Below are positions 43,580 to 52,157 of a stretch of 64,000 nt of DNA, piece by piece; positions within the stretch are counted from its first letter, which is position 1, and each line of letters begins with the position of its first letter. Origin of the DNA: Ruminococcus sp. (GTDB taxonomy: Bacteria > Bacillota > Clostridia > Oscillospirales > Acutalibacteraceae). Made by a program: the position numbers and the translations under genes. A model generated the notes under the pieces. The model ran no database searches and was not told the DNA's origin. It saw only the letters and a program-made list of their open reading frames with translations. The stretch is from contig JAFQDM010000025.1 in assembly GCA_017416065.1 (NCBI GenBank), forward strand, positions 1-64,000, in the 5' to 3' direction.

Positions 43580-44757
43580 AATTTATACATCACATCCACA
43601 ATTTTTCCGTTTTTCATATACACTCTGGGAACACGCTTGGAAACAGCGCAGATAATCTCGTAATTGATGGTGCCTGCAAACTCAGCAAGCTGAGATGCGG
43701 TGGGCGCGCCGTCATCTCCCTTGGAGAAGAGTACCACCTCGTCCCCTATTTTTACACCCTCAATATCCGTCACGTCGATCACAGTCTGGTCCATACATAT
43801 TCTGCCCAGAATCTTCGCTTTCTTGCCTTTAACTCCCATATACCCCTCTTTGGAGATAGCACGGAAGTACCCGTCTGCATAGCCCACGGGCACGGTTGCA
43901 ACCAGCATATCCCTGTCTGCCACAAAGCTTCTGCCATAGCTGACGCAGGAGCCCTTTCTGAGCTTCTTTACAAAAGCAATGGTAGACTTAAAGGCCATGG
44001 CGGGAGTAAGCTCAAGGTCGCTTTCAAGGGAGGGGTTCGGGTCAAGTCCGTAGAGGATGATTCCTGCACGCACCATAGAGCCGTAGGTATAAGGGTGAAA
44101 CTCCACCGCACCGCTGTTGGCATGGTGCACCACGTCGAAGGTGATCCCTCTGTGAGAAAGAGCCCTCACCGTGTGCTCAAACGCCTCAAACTGGCATCTG
44201 GTGTATTCCGCCTCCGCTTCTCCCTCGTCTGCAACGGAGAAGTGTGCCATAATGCCTCTGATCTTAAGCCCTTTGAGCCTGCAGACCCTTTCTATTTCAT
44301 CAATGGAAGCATCATCCTCGGGGAAGCTCTGACACATAAAGCCTATGCGGCTCATGCCTGTGTCCACCTTAATGTGAGCATCCACGCAGACCCCTGCCTT
44401 CTCACATGCGGCAGAAAGCTCCAAAGCGTACTGGGTGCCGTAGACCGCCTGAGCTATATTGTAAGCAGAGAGCTTTGCCGCCAATGCCACGGGAGTATAC
44501 CCCAGCACCAGCACAGGCTCTCTTATTCCGCTTTCTCTCAGCTCCACCGCCTCGTCAATGTTGGAGACCGCAAAGTGCTCTGCACCAAGCCTTGAGTAAA
44601 GATGCGCCAGCCTCTGTGCTCCGTGGCCGTAGCCGTCTGCCTTTACAACACAGCAGATCTTTGCACCGCCAACCTTTTGGCGGATCTGCAGAAAGTTACG
44701 CTCCACCGCATCAAGGTCGATCTCTGCCCAGGTGCGCTTTATTGTATCAAGTTCCAT
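43576..44757 (-). CDS. alr: alanine racemase
   Basis: 393 residues. The PLP lysine is in CCVVKADGYGHGA near residue 39. The catalytic tyrosine region (VSYGRSFVADRDMLVATVPVGYADGY) and DQTVIDVTDIEGVKIGDEVVLF match the C-terminal beta domain. It makes D-alanine for peptidoglycan. GGGGGT lies upstream of the ATG, and the stop overlaps polA (ATGA). Confidence 0.96.
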   Translation of the reverse strand: MELDTIKRTWAEIDLDAVERNFLQIRQKVGGAKICCVVKADGYGHGAQRLAHLYSRLGAEHFAVSNIDEAVELRESGIREPVLVLGYTPVALAAKLSAYNIAQAVYGTQYALELSAACEKAGVCVDAHIKVDTGMSRIGFMCQSFPEDDASIDEIERVCRLKGLKIRGIMAHFSVADEGEAEAEYTRCQFEAFEHTVRALSHRGITFDVVHHANSGAVEFHPYTYGSMVRAGIILYGLDPNPSLESDLELTPAMAFKSTIAFVKKLRKGSCVSYGRSFVADRDMLVATVPVGYADGYFRAISKEGYMGVKGKKAKILGRICMDQTVIDVTDIEGVKIGDEVVLFSKGDDGAPTASQLAEFAGTINYEIICAVSKRVPRVYMKNGKIVDVMYKL

Positions 44758-44888
44758 TTATATTACCCCCATTTTTCCCGATGTTTTTTCGGGAGGGAAT
44801 TCAGATATTCAAGTACATAAATACTCATAATAATTATATTACTAACCATAGGAGAAATCAACACATAAAATTAATTTTTAACAAGCAC

Positions 44889-44918
44889 AAAGCCACCCTG
44901 TTTCAAGGGTGGCTTTTA
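44889..44918. terminator. bidirectional terminator, phage-like cassette / alr
   Basis: AAAGCCACCCT pairs with AGGGTGGCTTT. On the minus strand it lies 22 nt after the last cassette gene and ends in a GTGCTTG-type weak tail; on the plus strand it ends in TTTTAA. Confidence 0.8.
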
Positions 44919-44939
44919 ACGCTTAGTATGCTTTTTTAT

Positions 44940-45410
44940 TTATCTTATGATCGCAACTCTGTACTGCTTGCCGCTTTCGTTAAGGCAGCTCATAGCTCCG
45001 TTTTTTGCCGCAGTATCCTGAGTAAACTTCAGGGTACTGCCCTCTATTGCGGCTCCTGAGCTGCTCCCTGCGCCGTACACCGCCACAGCCGAGTACACCT
45101 TGGTACAGCCCTTTGTGCTGTCGTAGATGCAAGGGGGCACAGAGTCGCAGTACACCACTACCATAGATGGAGTAAAGCTCAGGCTGAGGGTAGCCTGCGC
45201 CTCACCGTTTCCAAGGTAGGACTGATACTGCACGGGTCGGGTGACCCTTGCCTTTTCAGCCTGAGTCAGGTGAAGCTGTGAGCTTGCAATATGCTCTCCC
45301 AAAGCCTCATCCAGAATCATATTATCAGAGTTAAAATCTCCTCTTTGAGGGCGGTCCGTGCCCTCCCAAAGGTTAAGTCCCAGATTTTCCGTTTTGTTTT
45401 TTGATGCCAT
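44940..45410 (-). CDS. phage-like tail fibre / distal tail protein
   Basis: 156 residues. The N terminus NKTENLGLNLWEGTDRPQRGDFNSDN is a segment common to Firmicutes siphovirus and myovirus tail proteins just distal to the baseplate. The C-terminal about 90 residues are beta-rich, Ser/Gly-rich and short for a receptor-binding tip. It is the last gene of the cassette, 14 nt after the DUF2313-like gene. AAGGAAGGG precedes the ATG. The reduced length suggests a minimal fibre. Confidence 0.78.
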   Translation of the reverse strand: MASKNKTENLGLNLWEGTDRPQRGDFNSDNMILDEALGEHIASSQLHLTQAEKARVTRPVQYQSYLGNGEAQATLSLSFTPSMVVVYCDSVPPCIYDSTKGCTKVYSAVAVYGAGSSSGAAIEGSTLKFTQDTAAKNGAMSCLNESGKQYRVAIIR

Positions 45411-45424
45411 AGTTTATCCCTTCC

Positions 45425-45994
45425 TTAACTTACGTAAATATCTATCTCCGACCAAGGCATAGCCTTACCCTCCATACTGTCAAAGGTAAGGCTTCTGCTG
45501 TCTGAATCGTTCCAATCAAAGCCCTTGAACACAGCATCTGCCTCTATATGGGCAGGAAACACCGCCCCAAGCTGAGATACTATCCACTTGCGCTGGCCTC
45601 GGGGTACATTCTCAAGGCTCACCTCTACAGTCACTCTGAAAACGTTTGGGTATTCCCTGATCTCTCCCTCAATTCCAAGGAAGCTGAGCACCTTGCGCAT
45701 TCCCTCAAGGGTAAAGTCTCCGTAGCCAAAGCTCAGACGTGCAAGGAGCATTTCTCTGCGCTTTGCAGTGCTCAGGTCATCCCTCGGGGCACCCCAGAGC
45801 TTTTCCCAAAGAGAGAGTCCGTAGCCCTCTGCACTGCCTGCAAAGGCCTCCCTTTCCAAGGTCTCCAGCTCCTTTTGCACAAGCTCAAGCCCTGCCGCAT
45901 AGGCACTCAACTCAAAGCTCAGGTTACTGCCCTCTTTTATGCTGTAGATCTTCAAGGGAGTGTGTGCCCTTATGAGTTTTTCAAGCACGCTCAT
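45425..45994 (-). CDS. baseplate wedge-like tail protein (XkdU/DUF2313-like)
   Basis: 189 residues from ATG 45994, which overlaps the baseplate-J stop by 4 nt. Sequence blocks are LQKELETLEREAFAGSAEGYGLSLWEKLWG, LSTAKRREMLLARLSFGYGDFTLEGMRKVLSFLG and RGQRKWIVSQLGAVFPAHIEAD. These fit the gpI/XkdU proteins that follow baseplate J in contractile-tail phages. It is a structural component of the baseplate edge. Confidence 0.82.
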   Translation of the reverse strand: MSVLEKLIRAHTPLKIYSIKEGSNLSFELSAYAAGLELVQKELETLEREAFAGSAEGYGLSLWEKLWGAPRDDLSTAKRREMLLARLSFGYGDFTLEGMRKVLSFLGIEGEIREYPNVFRVTVEVSLENVPRGQRKWIVSQLGAVFPAHIEADAVFKGFDWNDSDSRSLTFDSMEGKAMPWSEIDIYVS

Positions 45995-47061
45995 ACAAGT
46001 ACCCCCTGAGTCACGTTTACGCTGCCCATTACGGGATAATGGCTGTTTTCGCATCGGATGTCTGAGTTTTCATAAGAGTCAAAGGTATACTCTCTGACTC
46101 CCTCAACGTGGTAGATTCTCTCCCCTGCCTCTGTCAGCAGTACGTTGCCTCCCACACCTCTGGAATTAATATACTCCCTCAAGGCATTTTCGCAAGCCTT
46201 TCTGACCTGGTCAAATTCGTATCCGTCACAAAGGTCTATTCTCAGATTCAGATTTACTACCGCAGGAGAAGCCTTCTTTGCAAGCACGTCCACATTTACC
46301 TCACGAAGCTTTGCCAGGGTATCCTGCACCTTTTTGAGGGTCTCGTCTGCAACAGAAGAATCAGAGGACGCCACATACACGTCAACAGTACCCGCACCTC
46401 TGCCTCTGGGCACCGCCCGTGCGGCTGTGATTCCGGGTATCTGCATTGCCACCTTCTCATAATAAGCACAGTTCGTGCCGTTTGATGCATTCTTGTAGGA
46501 ATCAACCACCCTTACTCTCAGGCTTTCATCGCTCTCCGCATCTGTACCTGAACGGCAGGTTTCGGGATTTGTGACCTTCAGGTTACCCTGCACAGAGGTA
46601 ACTATAACCGTTATCTTCCCCGGTGCCACGTTGTACTTTGATCCCTTTGCAATTGCCCTGATGGGAGCATTCACCGCGTAAGTTCCCTGCTTCATAGTCA
46701 CATCAGCGGTGGTCTCAAAGCACAAGGGAGCCCCTCCTGCCGTAGAGACTACGGTCCCCCTGGGGATTACAATATCTACAAGCGCTCCAAGCTCTGAAGT
46801 AAACTTAACGTTTCCTACTGCTGAGGAGGCGCTGCGGCGTGTTATCCCTCTCTCTTCGGCGTGCAGGTCAAGGTATTCACCTGTGGCAGTACCTGCAAAG
46901 GTCTGCCTTTTGAGCCATTCAATATTCACCGATGTGTTGTACAGCTCTCCTGCAAGCACACAAAGCCTTATGTATATATCCGACGCCTTGGAGGGCTCAA
47001 AGCCCGAAAGCTGAGAGTACTTGCCAAGCATACTGCTGAGAATTTCATCATACGTTACCAT
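45991..47061 (-). CDS. baseplate J-like protein
   Basis: 356 residues, the length of Mu/P2 gpJ. The start YDEILSSMLGKYSQLSGFEPSKASDIYIRLCVLAGELYNTS and the central LHAEERGITRRSASSAVGNVKF, IPRGTVVSTAGGAPLCFET, ETCRSGTDAESDESLRVRVVDSYKNASNGTNCAYYEKVAM and ITAARAVPRGRGAGTVDVYV are clear baseplate-J blocks. It builds the baseplate wedge. The first 7 nt overlap the gp25-like gene. Confidence 0.93.
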   Translation of the reverse strand: MVTYDEILSSMLGKYSQLSGFEPSKASDIYIRLCVLAGELYNTSVNIEWLKRQTFAGTATGEYLDLHAEERGITRRSASSAVGNVKFTSELGALVDIVIPRGTVVSTAGGAPLCFETTADVTMKQGTYAVNAPIRAIAKGSKYNVAPGKITVIVTSVQGNLKVTNPETCRSGTDAESDESLRVRVVDSYKNASNGTNCAYYEKVAMQIPGITAARAVPRGRGAGTVDVYVASSDSSVADETLKKVQDTLAKLREVNVDVLAKKASPAVVNLNLRIDLCDGYEFDQVRKACENALREYINSRGVGGNVLLTEAGERIYHVEGVREYTFDSYENSDIRCENSHYPVMGSVNVTQGVLV

Positions 47062-47402
47062 TTCAGTATCACCTCTCCGGTTTTTTCTTTGTCATTGTAT
47101 TTCACGGTGATCTCTGTGCGGATACTGCCGTCAACAAGCTCCCAGGCATAGTTTACAAAAAGCTCTGCGCCTTTGATGGGCAGTATGGCCTCTCTGAGCC
47201 TTGCCTCTAAGATCCGCACCTGCCTCTCGCCTGACACATCCGTCACCGCACAGCAGCCTAACTCCTTGTCATATTCAAAACCGCCTTTTTTTACGCTGAT
47301 ACACAAAAGCACCTGCTGGAACACCTCTTCTATTCCATCTATATACACAGGCTCTCCCGTATCCCTCAGCACCATATCTCCGTTATTTATCCTAACGTCC
47401 AT
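47055..47402 (-). CDS. gp25-like/DUF2634 baseplate protein
   Basis: 115 residues. It starts MDVRINNGDMVLRDTGEPVYIDGIEEVFQQVLLCISVKKGGFEYDKELGC and ends with a TEITVKYNDKEKTGEV strand. This matches XkdS/gp25-type wedge proteins, normally needed to start sheath assembly. Its presence without a sheath gene is odd. TAATG overlaps the gpV-like stop. Confidence 0.85.
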   Translation of the reverse strand: MDVRINNGDMVLRDTGEPVYIDGIEEVFQQVLLCISVKKGGFEYDKELGCCAVTDVSGERQVRILEARLREAILPIKGAELFVNYAWELVDGSIRTEITVKYNDKEKTGEVILKW

Positions 47403-47746
47403 TATCCACCTCCAAGCTCCTTACCGTTTACATATACCCTGCCGTCGTTTTTCAGCACAAGGGTTGCGCCGCCTGCAGACCTGAGCATGATCTCTCCCGG
47501 CTCCAAAGAGGCGTCCTCTGCCTGCACGACCCCCACGCAGGCATCCCCTATGGCCGTATGCACCATCACCGCCTGCTCTCCAAGGGGAGGCACGCAAACC
47601 ACTCCGAAGGGAGAAACAACGGGTACGTCCCTGTGTTTGCCCGATGCCTCAACCTCTACCCGTGAGCCGCGTGAATCCGTAACGCTTCCTGCTGTGGCGG
47701 CAGGGTTCTCCTTAATATTCTTTGCCATAAATGACGTAAGCCACAT
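47402..47746 (-). CDS. baseplate spike-like protein (gpV/XkdR-like)
   Basis: 114 residues from ATG 47746, with AAAGGAG upstream; it overlaps neither the hub stop nor its ribosome site. An OB-like beta domain (RGSRVEVEASGKHRDVPVVSPFGVVCVPPLGEQAVMV) is followed by a short beta-helical tail (GEIMLRSAGGATLVLKNDGRVYVNGKELGGG), as in small spike proteins. It probably forms the central tip. Confidence 0.8.
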   Translation of the reverse strand: MWLTSFMAKNIKENPAATAGSVTDSRGSRVEVEASGKHRDVPVVSPFGVVCVPPLGEQAVMVHTAIGDACVGVVQAEDASLEPGEIMLRSAGGATLVLKNDGRVYVNGKELGGG

Positions 47747-47747
47747 A

Positions 47748-48677
47748 TCAGCTCTCCTTTCTGCACAGGGTAACACGGGTGTATTCCTTGCCGTCGCTCA
47801 TTACATAGCGCAAGGAACTGACCCTGTAGTTTTCGTATTCACCGTGTGAGCTTATTACCCTTGCCTGCGCGCCCAGAAGCGGTGCAAGCTGTACAGAGCA
47901 CCTGAGGGTCAACACCTCAGAGCTCTGCTGGGCACTCTTAACTGCCTCAAAAGCCTTGGACAGAGTATCTCCCGAAAGGTCAGAGGCATCCAGGTACCTT
48001 TCTCGCCTGATGCCCTTGGCTATTGCCTCGGGGTTTGCCACCGCGGTGTCGTACTGCCCTGCGGTCTGTGTTTTTGCCCTGACAGTTGATATAAGCTTGC
48101 ACCTGAGCCTGCTGTGCTCAAGCCTCTCAAAGGGGATTCCGTCCCCCAGATTTGAGAACACGGCCAAAGCCCTCTCCTCCGGCTCTGAAAAAACAAGCTT
48201 CCTTGAGCGCACACGGGGCTTTTTGCCGTAGACCTTTTTGCCGAAGGCTTCCGCAACCTGCCAGCAAGAGCTCCCCTTTACAACGTCAAATTTCCCCTGA
48301 AAGGCTACGTCTTCTCCCACAAAGCCCTCTATCCCACAGGGGGCCATATACCTTTCAAACACCACCTCTGTACAAGGATTCACAAAGTTATGGGGACACG
48401 CCTCGTTGTCAAGGAGCAACGCCGCCATACTGCGGGCAATTACCTCCGTTTTCTCTGCCTCATAGGCAATAAATATCTGCTCATCCACCACCCCACAGAA
48501 TATCTCTTCTCCATCGTAAGATAAGCAGAGCTCCGCAAGCTCCTGCTCTATCCTTTGAGGGAAAATGATCCGCAGACTGTCTGCAGGCACCTCCTCATCA
48601 CGGCAAAGCTCAATATACACGGCAGAGGGGAGGCTGAGCGTCTCCCCGTCTGCACTAAGGGCAGCTATCGTCAGCAC
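47748..48677 (-). CDS. baseplate hub protein (XkdQ/gpD-like)
   Basis: 309 residues from a GTG start that overlaps the LysM gene end by 7 nt. It begins with a beta domain (AVYIELCRDEEVPADSLRIIFP), then VVDEQIFIAYEAEKTEVIARSMAALLLDNEACPHNFVNPCTEVVFE, FDVVKGSSCWQVAEAFGKKVYGKKPRV and RERYLDASDLSGDTLSKAFEAVKSAQQSSEVLTLRCS, which is the late-control-D/XkdQ hub layout. The hub sits at the end of the tail tube and holds the spike. Confidence 0.85.
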   Translation of the reverse strand: MLTIAALSADGETLSLPSAVYIELCRDEEVPADSLRIIFPQRIEQELAELCLSYDGEEIFCGVVDEQIFIAYEAEKTEVIARSMAALLLDNEACPHNFVNPCTEVVFERYMAPCGIEGFVGEDVAFQGKFDVVKGSSCWQVAEAFGKKVYGKKPRVRSRKLVFSEPEERALAVFSNLGDGIPFERLEHSRLRCKLISTVRAKTQTAGQYDTAVANPEAIAKGIRRERYLDASDLSGDTLSKAFEAVKSAQQSSEVLTLRCSVQLAPLLGAQARVISSHGEYENYRVSSLRYVMSDGKEYTRVTLCRKES

Positions 48678-49183
48678 AGCCTCACCTTCTTTCCTGCGAT
48701 TTCTTCATCGGGACGCTTCACCCAGGGATTCAGCTCCACCAGCTTCTCAAGCGGTACGTTGTACTCATAGGCAATGGAGTACAGGCTGTCACTCCCGTTA
48801 CCTGTGTGAAAGCACGGTTTTTCATCCTCAGCGGCAACTGCCTCCACAAACTCAAATCCGTACTCAATCAGCTCAGGGGTATCTGTAGCCAGTGCATACA
48901 GCTTTGTAAAATAAGCATACACGGGAGGTCTGCCGGGCAGGGTCAGCACACCCTTTCTGCCCATAGCAAATACCCTCTCAAGCTCTTTGTACTGCTCTAT
49001 GCAATCCTCACCCGTAAGCTCCCCTTTGCCTGAGATAACGTTGACCCTGCGCACCGTGTCGGCAACTGCCTCTGCGGAGTTTGGCATCACCCTTTTTGTG
49101 TGTGAAAGCTCGTGGGATACCTTTAGTGTCAGAGGATTATATTGCCACTCAAGGCCTGCAAATCTCATGGTTGCAAGTATCAT
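48671..49183 (-). CDS. LysM-containing tail assembly protein (XkdP-like)
   Basis: 170 residues from ATG 49183 (GGAGG 7 nt upstream); the ATG overlaps the preceding small frame's TGA. The N-terminal 110 residues are a beta domain like XkdP, and a LysM domain (about 122-169: NGSDSLYSIAYEYNVPLEKLVELNPWV...GKKVRL) ends the protein. LysM may hold the particle or hub to peptidoglycan. In PBSX the corresponding gene follows the tape-measure gene, which is absent here. Confidence 0.85.
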   Translation of the reverse strand: MILATMRFAGLEWQYNPLTLKVSHELSHTKRVMPNSAEAVADTVRRVNVISGKGELTGEDCIEQYKELERVFAMGRKGVLTLPGRPPVYAYFTKLYALATDTPELIEYGFEFVEAVAAEDEKPCFHTGNGSDSLYSIAYEYNVPLEKLVELNPWVKRPDEEIAGKKVRLC

Positions 49184-49308
49184 CACTCATCCTCCTCCAA
49201 AAGCGAGAGCATCCTGCTGTAACGCCGCGAGTCCCTCTCAAACTCACGGCTCAGCAGCTCTGCCTGAGTCACGCTCTCGTTCTCTGTGTATTCTTCCGTA
49301 TTTGTCAT
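49183..49308 (-). CDS. 41-residue cassette protein of unknown function
   Basis: A small frame read from ATG 49308 to TGA 49183. The product starts MTNTEEYTENESVTQAE and has a charged, Glu/Arg-rich helical remainder. GAGGTGACAGA lies upstream of the ATG and its stop overlaps the LysM gene start. In long-tailed phages this position holds the tail-assembly chaperone and the tape measure. This could be a chaperone remnant, but no homology is claimed. Confidence 0.6.
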   Translation of the reverse strand: MTNTEEYTENESVTQAELLSREFERDSRRYSRMLSLLEEDE

Positions 49309-50045
49309 TCTGTCACCTCTGCTCCCTTGTGAGCCCTTCTGCATTGGAAGATCAGCTCCTGTCCTCCCCTTGTGCTGTTGTGCATTTTATGCAGTCTGCA
49401 ATCGTCGTAGGTCATATTTGCGTTCTCTCTGTAGATGTTTACGTTCTTATTTGCAAGGGCTCCTATGGGAATATCAGCCCCGAGAACGCTCATTGTAATG
49501 GTGTACCTGCTCTTCTGTGCAACGTACTGCTCAACCTCTCCTGCCAGCAGTTCCCGACGCTCGTGGGCAGAGCACTCCACCGTCACCTCAAAGGAGGTCA
49601 CTCCCGTGATTTTGGTTGTACCCAGGTACACGGTTTCCGTATATACCTCATCAACCGCTTCTGTCTTTTCTGCAACCAGAGCACTCACTACCTGCTTCCA
49701 CACAGACATATTGCTGTCAAAGCTGCTGTCTGCAATGGTTATCTTCTCAAAGCTGCCCTCTGTATCCACAGACAGAAGTCCCTGCGCCAGCTGCTGTGAA
49801 AGGAGAGTGAGGGCACGTTTGCCCTCACCCTGAGGAGCATACAGAGTAAACTCCAAGGTTCCCTTATACTCCTCGTTCTCCTTTTTGAATTCTTCCTTTG
49901 CCGCAGCACAGGCAATGAGGAAATCATCCACAGGCCTCTGTGCAAACTCTCCTCTGCCCGAGTGAACAAAGCGAATTGAAGATAGCCCCTGAAGCTTCTT
50001 AAGCTTCAAAACCAATTCATCAAGCACATTTGTCAAGTTCTTCAT
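49305..50045 (-). CDS. tail terminator/tube-like fusion protein (candidate)
   Basis: 246 residues; ATG 50045 has GGAGG 6 nt before it and lies 26 nt inside the preceding gene. Residues 1-125 (VDDFLIACAAAKEEFKKENEEYKGTLEFTLYAPQGEGKRALTLLSQQLAQGLL) resemble a small tail-completion protein. Residues about 130-246 (TVYLGTTKITGVTSFEVTVECSA, RYTITMSVLGADIPIG, MTYDDCRL...) have the strand pattern of a tail tube or joining protein. It is the only candidate for a tube in the cassette. I am unsure of both assignments. Confidence 0.55.
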   Translation of the reverse strand: MKNLTNVLDELVLKLKKLQGLSSIRFVHSGRGEFAQRPVDDFLIACAAAKEEFKKENEEYKGTLEFTLYAPQGEGKRALTLLSQQLAQGLLSVDTEGSFEKITIADSSFDSNMSVWKQVVSALVAEKTEAVDEVYTETVYLGTTKITGVTSFEVTVECSAHERRELLAGEVEQYVAQKSRYTITMSVLGADIPIGALANKNVNIYRENANMTYDDCRLHKMHNSTRGGQELIFQCRRAHKGAEVTE

Positions 50046-50391
50046 AATCGTCCTCCACAGGCGGATAGTAGGGAGTCAGCACCGCCCAGATGTATAGCTC
50101 CTTGTTGTCTGCCTTTACCATCTCCACACGCTTGATGGTGTATTTTGCGTTTGCATCCTCCACCACCGCACGGCGGTAATCCTTCACCTTAAGGCTTGCA
50201 GGGGCTATCATCAGGTAATGACCTCCGTCAAAAAATCCTGCAGGCAGAGCCGTGCCACCAAGGTACATCTTGTTTTTGTACATCAAAGGCTGAATGATAG
50301 CCTTTGAGCGATTCCTCAGAGCATCCTCCATAATGCAGATATCATCTCCAAAACGGCGGATCATCTTTTCAATGGTATTGTACACGCTCAT
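50020..50391 (-). CDS. head-tail adaptor-like protein (XkdH/XkdI-like)
   Basis: 123 residues in the position of a head completion protein after the connector. It starts MSVYNTIEKMIRRFGDDICIMED, with a basic first helix, then beta strands ending in YTIKRVEMVKADNKELYIWAVLTPYYP. ATGA overlap with the gene before it. The family was assigned by place and size. Confidence 0.7.
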   Translation of the reverse strand: MSVYNTIEKMIRRFGDDICIMEDALRNRSKAIIQPLMYKNKMYLGGTALPAGFFDGGHYLMIAPASLKVKDYRRAVVEDANAKYTIKRVEMVKADNKELYIWAVLTPYYPPVEDDYEELDKCA

Positions 50392-50756
50392 GCCCTGACC
50401 CCCTTAAATGCAAATCCACTCTCCTGCCCCAGAATATCCCAAAGAGCTTCCCTCTCAGCCTTCCAGAGCTTCTCTGCGTGCTCCATCTCATCCTGAGAGA
50501 TGGTAACGCTCACGTTGCCTGCGGTAAAGCCCTTCACCTTAGTCACGTAAGCATACATACAGTACTTGTAGTAGGCATAAACTCCCGCACTCCTTGAGAG
50601 CCTGAGCACGTCCTCCTCCGAAAGCTTAACCCCGGAGGGCACCATCCTCTCTATCTCCTTAGAGGCATCACAGCAGAGCACGGTCCACTTGGAGACCTCC
50701 TCAGGCTCAAGACCTGACACAAGTGCAAACCTGTTTATGGTTTCATTAAGCCTCAA
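50388..50756 (-). CDS. head-tail connector-like protein
   Basis: 122 residues from TTG 50756 with GGAGG 8 nt upstream, directly after the capsid gene. All-helical: LNETINRFALVSGLEPEEVSKWTVLCCDASKEIE, then VLRLSRSAGVYAYYKYCMYAYVTKV, as in gp6/XkdH-type connectors. It should bridge portal and tail. Confidence 0.72.
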   Translation of the reverse strand: MRLNETINRFALVSGLEPEEVSKWTVLCCDASKEIERMVPSGVKLSEEDVLRLSRSAGVYAYYKYCMYAYVTKVKGFTAGNVSVTISQDEMEHAEKLWKAEREALWDILGQESGFAFKGVRA

Positions 50757-50772
50757 ACCTGCTACCTCCTTA

Positions 50773-51783
50773 TCAGTATGTAAGCTTTACGGATGCATCC
50801 TTGAAAATCTTTGCAAAGCCTGCAATGGAGCTGATGGTTGCACGCTCAAGCTGTCTGTCAATGAGCTTGTCGTAATCCGTCACAATGTCCCCTGCCTGCA
50901 CCATCTCAAGGGCACAGTTTTTGTCAAGAGCCAGCACTGTACCTGTCTGCAGAGCAGATGTGTGCACAAGCTTTGCACCCAGAGGAGTTACCATAGTGCC
51001 CGTGCCGTGGAAGCTCTGGCCTGCCACGCTGTCCTTAAGCTCAGAAATAGAAAGCATCTTAACCATACCGTCGGTAGGTGCCACAACGGTGGTCATATTG
51101 TAGGGCGAAAGCTTTGCCCAAAGTGCCACCAGATCATTGTAGGATATCTTGTCTGCCTCCAGAGCTTCAATCCCCTCACAGGGATTCTGATTGCCGTCAC
51201 CTGAAAGGAGCACCTCAACTGCGTCCTTAAGCTGTGCTCTTGCAATGTAAGCACCGATCTGCTTCAGAGTTACCGTGAACAGGTCAAGGCGCTGAAAGCG
51301 CAGAGCCTCGTAAGAGGATACCAGCATTCTGCCGCGCTTGTGGAGCTTCACCAGATTCTCGCTTGTAGAGACCTTTGTCTGAGGAATAAACGCACCCTCA
51401 GAAACCTTCACCAGAGTTTTGTCTTCATCAGAGGGTGTAGAGGTGATGCTTCTGTAGTCCATACCGTTTATCACGGTCTTTGTTGCAATAATGTCTGAAA
51501 GCACGTCTGCCTCCTCCATACCCTGGCGCACAGCACGGCTTACATACTCAGGGAAAAGTGCCGCAGAGTCTGCACACTGAAAGAACTTCTCAACAACGTC
51601 AGACTTTGCACCCTTTACTCTGATGTCAAATCTTTTGAGCTGACGAGAGAAAGCATCCAGCCCCTCCTCGGGAGTACCCACGTAGTTTGCTGAAGGGTCA
51701 AGCTCCTCAAGGATATCCGTCATACTCTTTGTACCCATACCGTACATACCCTTATCAAGGGAAATCTTCTCATAAAATGCCAT
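50773..51783 (-). CDS. phage-like major capsid protein
   Basis: 336 residues, XkdG-type (HK97 fold). A shortened N-terminal scaffold-like region (about 1-60), then FPEYVSRAVRQGMEEADVLSDIIA, SEGAFIPQTKVSTSENLVKLHKRGRMLVSSYEALRFQRLDLFTVTLKQIGAYIARAQLKDAVEVLLSGDGN and PYNMTTVVAPTDGMVKMLSI...TPLGAKLVHTS. It forms the icosahedral shell. AGGAG upstream of the ATG is strong, as expected for a highly made protein. Confidence 0.92.
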   Translation of the reverse strand: MAFYEKISLDKGMYGMGTKSMTDILEELDPSANYVGTPEEGLDAFSRQLKRFDIRVKGAKSDVVEKFFQCADSAALFPEYVSRAVRQGMEEADVLSDIIATKTVINGMDYRSITSTPSDEDKTLVKVSEGAFIPQTKVSTSENLVKLHKRGRMLVSSYEALRFQRLDLFTVTLKQIGAYIARAQLKDAVEVLLSGDGNQNPCEGIEALEADKISYNDLVALWAKLSPYNMTTVVAPTDGMVKMLSISELKDSVAGQSFHGTGTMVTPLGAKLVHTSALQTGTVLALDKNCALEMVQAGDIVTDYDKLIDRQLERATISSIAGFAKIFKDASVKLTY

Positions 51784-51804
51784 ATCAATTACCTCTCCTT
51801 TTTA

Positions 51805-52140
51805 TTAAAGAATAAAGCCTACGGTGTCTGCATCTGCAGATACCACAAGGACCTGTGTGCCGTTTGCATCTGCCGCAATTTTGCCCTTGCCGCCTGCTGA
51901 AACACCCTGCCAGCCAAAATCAAGGTCACCTTCCTTGGCTGCACAAACGTAGCCCTTAAGCTGTACCGCCGCATAGCCTGCGCGCACACTCACTGCATAG
52001 CCGCAGATCTTATCTCCCTGTGCGCAGGGTGCAACCTTGCCGTCAGATGTAAACTTTACAAACACACCTGCAGTCTCAAGTGTGCTGTCTGCCTCAAAGG
52101 TGAGCACGTTCTCACCAAAACCGTTAAAACACAAATTCAT
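51805..52140 (-). CDS. capsid decoration/stabilisation-like protein
   Basis: 111 residues, beta-rich and Gly/Ala-rich (FTSDGKVAPCAQGDKICGYAVSVRAGYAAVQLKGYV...), between the protease/scaffold gene and the capsid gene. This is the usual place of a decoration protein (XkdF-G intergenic or gpD-like), and the sequence looks like DUF2190-type head proteins. GGAGG precedes the ATG. Confidence 0.7.
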   Translation of the reverse strand: MNLCFNGFGENVLTFEADSTLETAGVFVKFTSDGKVAPCAQGDKICGYAVSVRAGYAAVQLKGYVCAAKEGDLDFGWQGVSAGGKGKIAADANGTQVLVVSADADTVGFIL

Positions 52141-52157
52141 AATAACCTCCGCAAAAA

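Noticed and set aside
49183..49308. Tape-measure or sheath gene hidden between the tube-like and LysM genes
   Set aside because: Only 125 nt lie there, and they code for at most 41 residues in any frame on the minus strand.
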